Below are positions 60,142 to 64,000 of a DNA stretch of 64,000 nucleotides, piece by piece. The notes beneath the pieces were generated by a model that saw only the letters and a list, made by a program, of their open reading frames with translations, searched no databases and had not been told where the DNA came from. This DNA is from Mycolicibacterium parafortuitum. Lineage in GTDB: Bacteria; Actinomycetota; Actinomycetes; Mycobacteriales; Mycobacteriaceae. The DNA lies in NCBI RefSeq assembly GCF_002086815.1, contig NZ_MVID01000035.1, forward strand, positions 1 to 64,000, in the 5' to 3' direction. Positions within the stretch are counted from its first letter, which is position 1, and every line of letters starts with the position of its first letter. A program made the position numbers and the translations under genes.

Positions 60142-60158
60142 GATAGACAACAACTATC
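60142..60158. promoter_or_regulatory. LysR-type box GATAG-N7-CTATC
   Basis: Perfect dyad containing the T-N11-A LysR signature, between the LysR gene and fdhF. ATAG-N7-CTAT is also the OxyR half-site core, in keeping with the OxyR-like recognition helix. A tandem AATACCG repeat follows at 60170–60183. Confidence 0.7.
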
Positions 60159-60224
60159 ACCGCATGTGAAATACCGAATACCGAGGTCTGAACAATGGGC
60201 TGCGCGCGAGGCTAGATTGGGGAA

Positions 60225-62531
60225 ATGGCCAGCACGCGAGACGTCGACGCAACCTACGACGAGCGCGACGTGGTGGTCAGCGGCGCCGAACATGAAGCCG
60301 CCGGCGTGAAGGCCGTGATGGTCAGCCTGCAACGGGCGGTCGAACAGATGGGCCCGGTCCGCACCGTCGCGGCGCTGTCGAAACTCAACCAGCGGCACGG
60401 CTTCGACTGCCCGGGCTGCGCGTGGCCCGAGGAACACGGGGGACGAAAGCTCGCGGAGTTCTGCGAGAACGGTGCCAAGGCTGTCGCCGAGGAAGCCACC
60501 AAGCGGGTGGTCACCCCCGAGTTCTTCGCGCGGCACAGCATCGCCGAACTCGACGCGCAGCCCGAGTACTGGTTGTCCCAGCAGGGCCGGCTGACCCACC
60601 CGATGGTGCTGCGCCCCGGCGACGACCACTACCGGCCCATCGCCTGGGATGACGCCTACCGGCTGATCGCCGACGAGCTGCACGCCCTCGACGACCCGAA
60701 CCAGGCGGTGTTCTACACCTCCGGACGCACCAGCAACGAGGCCGCATTCCTGTACCAGCTGCTGGTCCGCAGCTTCGGCACCAACAATCTGCCGGACTGC
60801 TCCAACATGTGCCACGAATCCTCGGGCACCGCGCTGATCGACGCGATCGGAATCGGCAAGGGTTCGGTCACCGTCGACGATCTCATCGCCTCCGACCTGA
60901 TCCTGATCGCCGGACAGAACCCCGGCACCAACCACCCGCGGATGCTGTCGACCCTGGAGAAGGCGAAGGCCAACGGCGCCAAGATCGTTGCGATCAACCC
61001 GCTGCCCGAGGCGGGGCTGATCCGCTTCAAGGACCCGCAGAAGGTGCACGGTGTCGTCGGGCACGGGGTGCCCATCGCCGACGAGTTCGTCCAGATCCGC
61101 ATCGGCGGCGACATGGCGCTGTTCGCCGGGCTGGGCAAGCTGCTGTTCGAAGCCGACGACAAAGCACCGGGCACCGTGGTCGACCGCGACTTCGTCGACC
61201 GGCACACCGCCGGATTCGGCGAGTACGAGACCCGCACCCGGGCACTCGATCTCGACACCGTGACCGACGCCACCGGCATCGGCCGTGACCAACTCGACCG
61301 GGTCGCCGCGATGCTCACCGCGTCGCGGCGCACCGTCGTGTGCTGGGCGATGGGACTCACACAGCAGAAGCACGCCGTGCCGTCGATCACCGAGATCTCC
61401 AACCTGCTGCTGATGCGCGGCATGATCGGCAAGCCCGGCGCGGGCCTGTGCCCGGTGCGCGGGCATTCCAACGTGCAGGGCGACCGCACCATGGGCATCT
61501 GGGAGAAGATGCCCGAACGCTTCCTCGCGGCGCTCGACACCAGGTTCGGGATCTCCAGCCCCCGCGAGCACGGAATGGACACCGTCGACGCGATCCGAGC
61601 GATGCGCGACGGCCGCGCCGCGGTGTTCATCGCGATGGGCGGCAACTTCGCCTCAGCGACCCCCGACACCCCGGTCACCGAGGCCGCGCTGCGGAACTGC
61701 TCGTTGACGGTCCAGGTGTCGACGAAACTGAACCGCAGCCACCTGGTGCACGGCCGCACCGCGCTGATCCTGCCGTCGCTGGGCCGCACCGACCGCGACA
61801 TCCAGGCCACCGGCAAACAGCTGGTGTCGGTCGAGGATTCGATGTCGATGGTGCATCTGTCGCGCGGTAGCCTGCGTCCGCCCAGTGAGCACGTACGCAG
61901 CGAGGTCAGCATCGTCTGCCAACTCGCGCGTGCCCTCTTCGGCCCCGGCCATCCGGTGCCGTGGGAGAGCTTCAACGCCGACTACGACACCATCCGCGAC
62001 ACGATCGCCGACGTGGTGCCCGGCTGCGAGGACTACAACCGCAAGGTGCGCGGCCCCGACGGCTTCCAGCTGCCGCATCCGCCCCGGGACTCCCGCGAAT
62101 TCCACACCGCGACAGGCAAAGCCAACTTCCGCGCCTACCCCGTCGAATGGGTGGAGATCCCGCACGGACGGCTCGTGCTGCAGACGTTGCGCAGCCACGA
62201 CCAGTACAACACCACCATCTACGGACTCGACGACCGCTACCGCGGCGTCAAGGGCGGTCGGCGGGTGGTGTTCGTCAACCCCGCCGATCTGCAGCGGTTC
62301 GGCCTGGCCGACGGGGACCGCGTGGACCTGATCTCGGAGTTCACCGGCGCCGACGGGCAGGTGCAGGAACGGCGGGCGAAGGACTTCGCCGTGGTCGCGT
62401 ACGCGACCCCGCAGGGCAACGCGGCGGCCTACTACCCGGAGACCAATCCTCTTGTCCCGCTGGACCACACCGCCGCGAAGTCGAACACCCCGGTGTCGAA
62501 GGCGGTCGTGATCCGGTTGGAGCGTGCGTAG
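60225..62531 (+). CDS. fdhF: FdhF/YdeP-family molybdopterin oxidoreductase
   Basis: Molybdoenzyme of 768 residues of the FdhF/YdeP group. It has an N-terminal Fe-S segment HGFDCPGCAWPEE…FCENG near residue 65, the molybdopterin region NLPDCSNMCHESSG near 195 with a candidate Mo-ligand Cys, and a C-terminal molydopterin-dinucleotide domain (TLRSHDQYNTTIYGLDDRYRG). Expected to oxidise formate or a related compound; YdeP relatives also function in acid and oxidative stress. No NAD-linked or membrane subunit is nearby. FdhD, needed for sulfuration, overlaps its stop by one base. Confidence 0.9.
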   Translation: MASTRDVDATYDERDVVVSGAEHEAAGVKAVMVSLQRAVEQMGPVRTVAALSKLNQRHGFDCPGCAWPEEHGGRKLAEFCENGAKAVAEEATKRVVTPEFFARHSIAELDAQPEYWLSQQGRLTHPMVLRPGDDHYRPIAWDDAYRLIADELHALDDPNQAVFYTSGRTSNEAAFLYQLLVRSFGTNNLPDCSNMCHESSGTALIDAIGIGKGSVTVDDLIASDLILIAGQNPGTNHPRMLSTLEKAKANGAKIVAINPLPEAGLIRFKDPQKVHGVVGHGVPIADEFVQIRIGGDMALFAGLGKLLFEADDKAPGTVVDRDFVDRHTAGFGEYETRTRALDLDTVTDATGIGRDQLDRVAAMLTASRRTVVCWAMGLTQQKHAVPSITEISNLLLMRGMIGKPGAGLCPVRGHSNVQGDRTMGIWEKMPERFLAALDTRFGISSPREHGMDTVDAIRAMRDGRAAVFIAMGGNFASATPDTPVTEAALRNCSLTVQVSTKLNRSHLVHGRTALILPSLGRTDRDIQATGKQLVSVEDSMSMVHLSRGSLRPPSEHVRSEVSIVCQLARALFGPGHPVPWESFNADYDTIRDTIADVVPGCEDYNRKVRGPDGFQLPHPPRDSREFHTATGKANFRAYPVEWVEIPHGRLVLQTLRSHDQYNTTIYGLDDRYRGVKGGRRVVFVNPADLQRFGLADGDRVDLISEFTGADGQVQERRAKDFAVVAYATPQGNAAAYYPETNPLVPLDHTAAKSNTPVSKAVVIRLERA

Positions 62532-63367
62532 TGGGACGGGTGACGGCGCGTCGGCGGGTCCGGCACGTCACGGCCGAGGACGCGGTGGCACGCCCGGAGA
62601 CCCTGGCCGTCGAAGAGCCGCTGGAGATTCGGGTCAACGGCGCCCCGATCACCGTCACGATGCGCACCCCGGGCAGCGATGTCGAACTGGCCCAGGGGTT
62701 TCTGCTCACCGAGGGCGTCGTCGGCAGCCGTGAGGACATCGTGTCGGTGCGGTACTGCCGCGGCGCGACCGAGGACAGCTCCGGCTACTCGCAGAACACC
62801 TACAACGTCCTCGACGTCACCCTGGCGCCCGACGTCCCCGCACCCGAGGTGGATCCGACCCGCAACTTCTACACGACCTCGTCGTGCGGGGTGTGTGGGA
62901 AGGCCTCCCTGGACGCGGTCCGGCTCAGCAGCAAGCACTCCCCCGGCGACGATCCGTCCGTCGTCAGCGCCGAGACCCTGTCGGAGCTGCCCGGCAAGCT
63001 GCGCGACGCGCAGAAGGTGTTCGCCGCGACCGGTGGGTTGCACGGCGCGGCGCTGTTCACCACCGACGGCGACGCGCTCGTCGTGCGCGAGGACATCGGC
63101 AGGCACAACGCCGTCGACAAGGTCGTCGGCTGGGCGCTGGAACAGGGCCGGATCCCGCTGCCCGGGACGGTGCTGCTGGTGAGTGGGCGCGCGTCCTTCG
63201 AACTGACTCAGAAGGCGGTGATGGCGGGCATCCCGGTGCTCGCCGCGGTCTCGGCGCCGTCGTCGCTGGCCGTGGACCTCGCGGCGCAGTCCGGGCTGAC
63301 GCTGGTCGCGTTCCTTCGGGGCGAGTCGATGAACGTCTACTCCCGGCCCGACCGCGTCACCCGGTAG
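62531..63367 (+). CDS. fdhD: Formate dehydrogenase accessory sulfurtransferase
   Basis: Protein of 278 residues that transfers sulfur to the molybdenum cofactor of formate dehydrogenase. The catalytic CxxC lies in TTSSCGVCGKASL near residue 120; GGLHGAALF and VREDIGRHNAVDKVVGW follow, as in the family. GTG at 62531 overlaps the fdhF stop (TAGTG). The fdhF–fdhD pairing parallels Rv2900c–Rv2899c. Confidence 0.95.
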   Translation: MGRVTARRRVRHVTAEDAVARPETLAVEEPLEIRVNGAPITVTMRTPGSDVELAQGFLLTEGVVGSREDIVSVRYCRGATEDSSGYSQNTYNVLDVTLAPDVPAPEVDPTRNFYTTSSCGVCGKASLDAVRLSSKHSPGDDPSVVSAETLSELPGKLRDAQKVFAATGGLHGAALFTTDGDALVVREDIGRHNAVDKVVGWALEQGRIPLPGTVLLVSGRASFELTQKAVMAGIPVLAAVSAPSSLAVDLAAQSGLTLVAFLRGESMNVYSRPDRVTR

Positions 63368-63442
63368 CCGGCACGAAATCTCCATCCGTTCTCCACACAA
63401 CCTCCAAGCACCGGTGCCCGTTCTGCGGCCAGCATCGTGCGC

Positions 63443-64000
63443 ATGCCAGAAATCCTCATCGCGTCCTGCCCGCCGATCGGACACATCGGTCCGCTGCTCA
63501 ACGTCGCCCGCGGCCTCGTCGCCCGCGGCGACCGCGTCACCGTGCTGACCAGTGCCCGCCACACCGACCGGATCCGCGCGGTCGGCGCCGAACCGCGGCC
63601 TCTGCCCTATGGCGCCGACTTCGACGACACCTCGCTCGACGCCGACCTGCCCGGCCGCGCCGAGACGTCCGGAATCGCCCGGCTCAGTTTCGACATCGAG
63701 CACATCTTCGTCCGGCCGATGCCGCACCAGTTCAGTGCACTGCAGGAACTGTTGGCCACCAACCAGTTCGACGCCGTCATCGCCGATGCGTTCTTCCTCG
63801 GCATCCTGCCCCTGCTGTTGGGCCGCACCGCCGACCGGCCGCCGATCCTCGCGTACTCCAGCACGCCGCTGTTCCTCAGCAGTGCGGACACCGCTCCGGC
63901 CGGCCCCGGCGTCCCGCCGATGCCGGGCACGGTCGGCCGGATCCGCAATCGCGCGCTGACCCTGCTGACGAGGACCGTGCTGCTGCGGCCCGCGCACCGC
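63443..64000 (+). CDS. Glycosyltransferase, UDP-glucuronosyl/macrolide type (partial)
   Basis: The first 186 residues are present; the window ends inside the gene. It starts MPEILIASCPPIGHIGPLLNVARGL, the N-terminal acceptor-binding signature (PxxGHxxP-type) of GT1 glycosyltransferases, and continues with FDAVIADAFFLGILPLLLG. The donor-binding C-terminal half lies outside. Mycobacterial relatives glycosylate lipids or glycopeptidolipids; the acceptor here is unknown. Confidence 0.8.
   Translation, partial: MPEILIASCPPIGHIGPLLNVARGLVARGDRVTVLTSARHTDRIRAVGAEPRPLPYGADFDDTSLDADLPGRAETSGIARLSFDIEHIFVRPMPHQFSALQELLATNQFDAVIADAFFLGILPLLLGRTADRPPILAYSSTPLFLSSADTAPAGPGVPPMPGTVGRIRNRALTLLTRTVLLRPAHR

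Overview
The window is high-GC actinobacterial chromosome, almost certainly a fast-growing Mycobacterium (Mycolicibacterium). The gene order nadE–proB–obg–rpmA–rplU–rne–ndk–(DUF4233)–folC–valS–(saccharopine dehydrogenase-like)…rpfE…mobA–korB–korA matches, from memory, the Rv2438c–Rv2455c block of M. tuberculosis. GTG/TTG starts and 4-bp ATGA/GTGA overlaps are frequent. No rRNA, tRNA, CRISPR, prophage or insertion sequence was seen.

Layout. 1–6761: an enoyl-CoA hydratase, a CmtR-like ArsR regulator overlapping a membrane methyltransferase, nadE divergent from a sirtuin, and a P450/TetR divergent pair sharing a perfect 9-3-9 operator. 6772–20430: the conserved housekeeping block (proline, GTPase Obg, ribosomal proteins, RNase E with a very acidic tail, NDK, folate, ValRS). 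20442–28639: genes inserted relative to the tuberculosis order: an S9 peptidase, an Amt transporter with a 72-residue membrane protein, a three-gene dimethylamine-monooxygenase-type operon, an FAD monooxygenase and an extra Rpf-domain protein. 28837–33824: rpfE, about 1 kb of non-coding DNA, mobA and the 2-oxoacid:ferredoxin oxidoreductase korAB, whose leader carries an IdeR-like box.

34197–56303 is largely a dispersed myo-inositol/cyclitol region: PfkB kinase and LacI regulator; a coupled PhyH–Gfo/Idh–IolE–Gfo/Idh operon; an inositol-type ABC importer; a TIM-barrel isomerase; a GntR regulator; and iolC–Cgl0159-type aldolase–iolB–iolD–iolG. A nearly identical 22-nt block containing TGTCAGGACA precedes both the ABC operon and iolC. 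It fits, as I recall it, the IolR motif of Corynebacterium glutamicum and ties transport and catabolism into one regulon. Between these are unrelated genes (SRPBCC protein, DUF4393/DUF445 pair, RibD-like reductase plus DHA2 transporter).

56332–64000: a type III glutamine synthetase, a LysR regulator divergent from an FdhF/YdeP-type molybdoenzyme with fdhD, and a glycosyltransferase cut by the window edge. Nitrogen themes recur (Amt, dimethylamine oxidation, glutamine synthetase III), as do Mo/Fe–S enzymes (mobA, fdhF/fdhD, korAB). Best candidates for new biology are the PhyH–Gfo–IolE–Gfo operon, the CmtR-like/methyltransferase pair, the Amt–72-residue protein pair and the linked dimethylamine-type operon.
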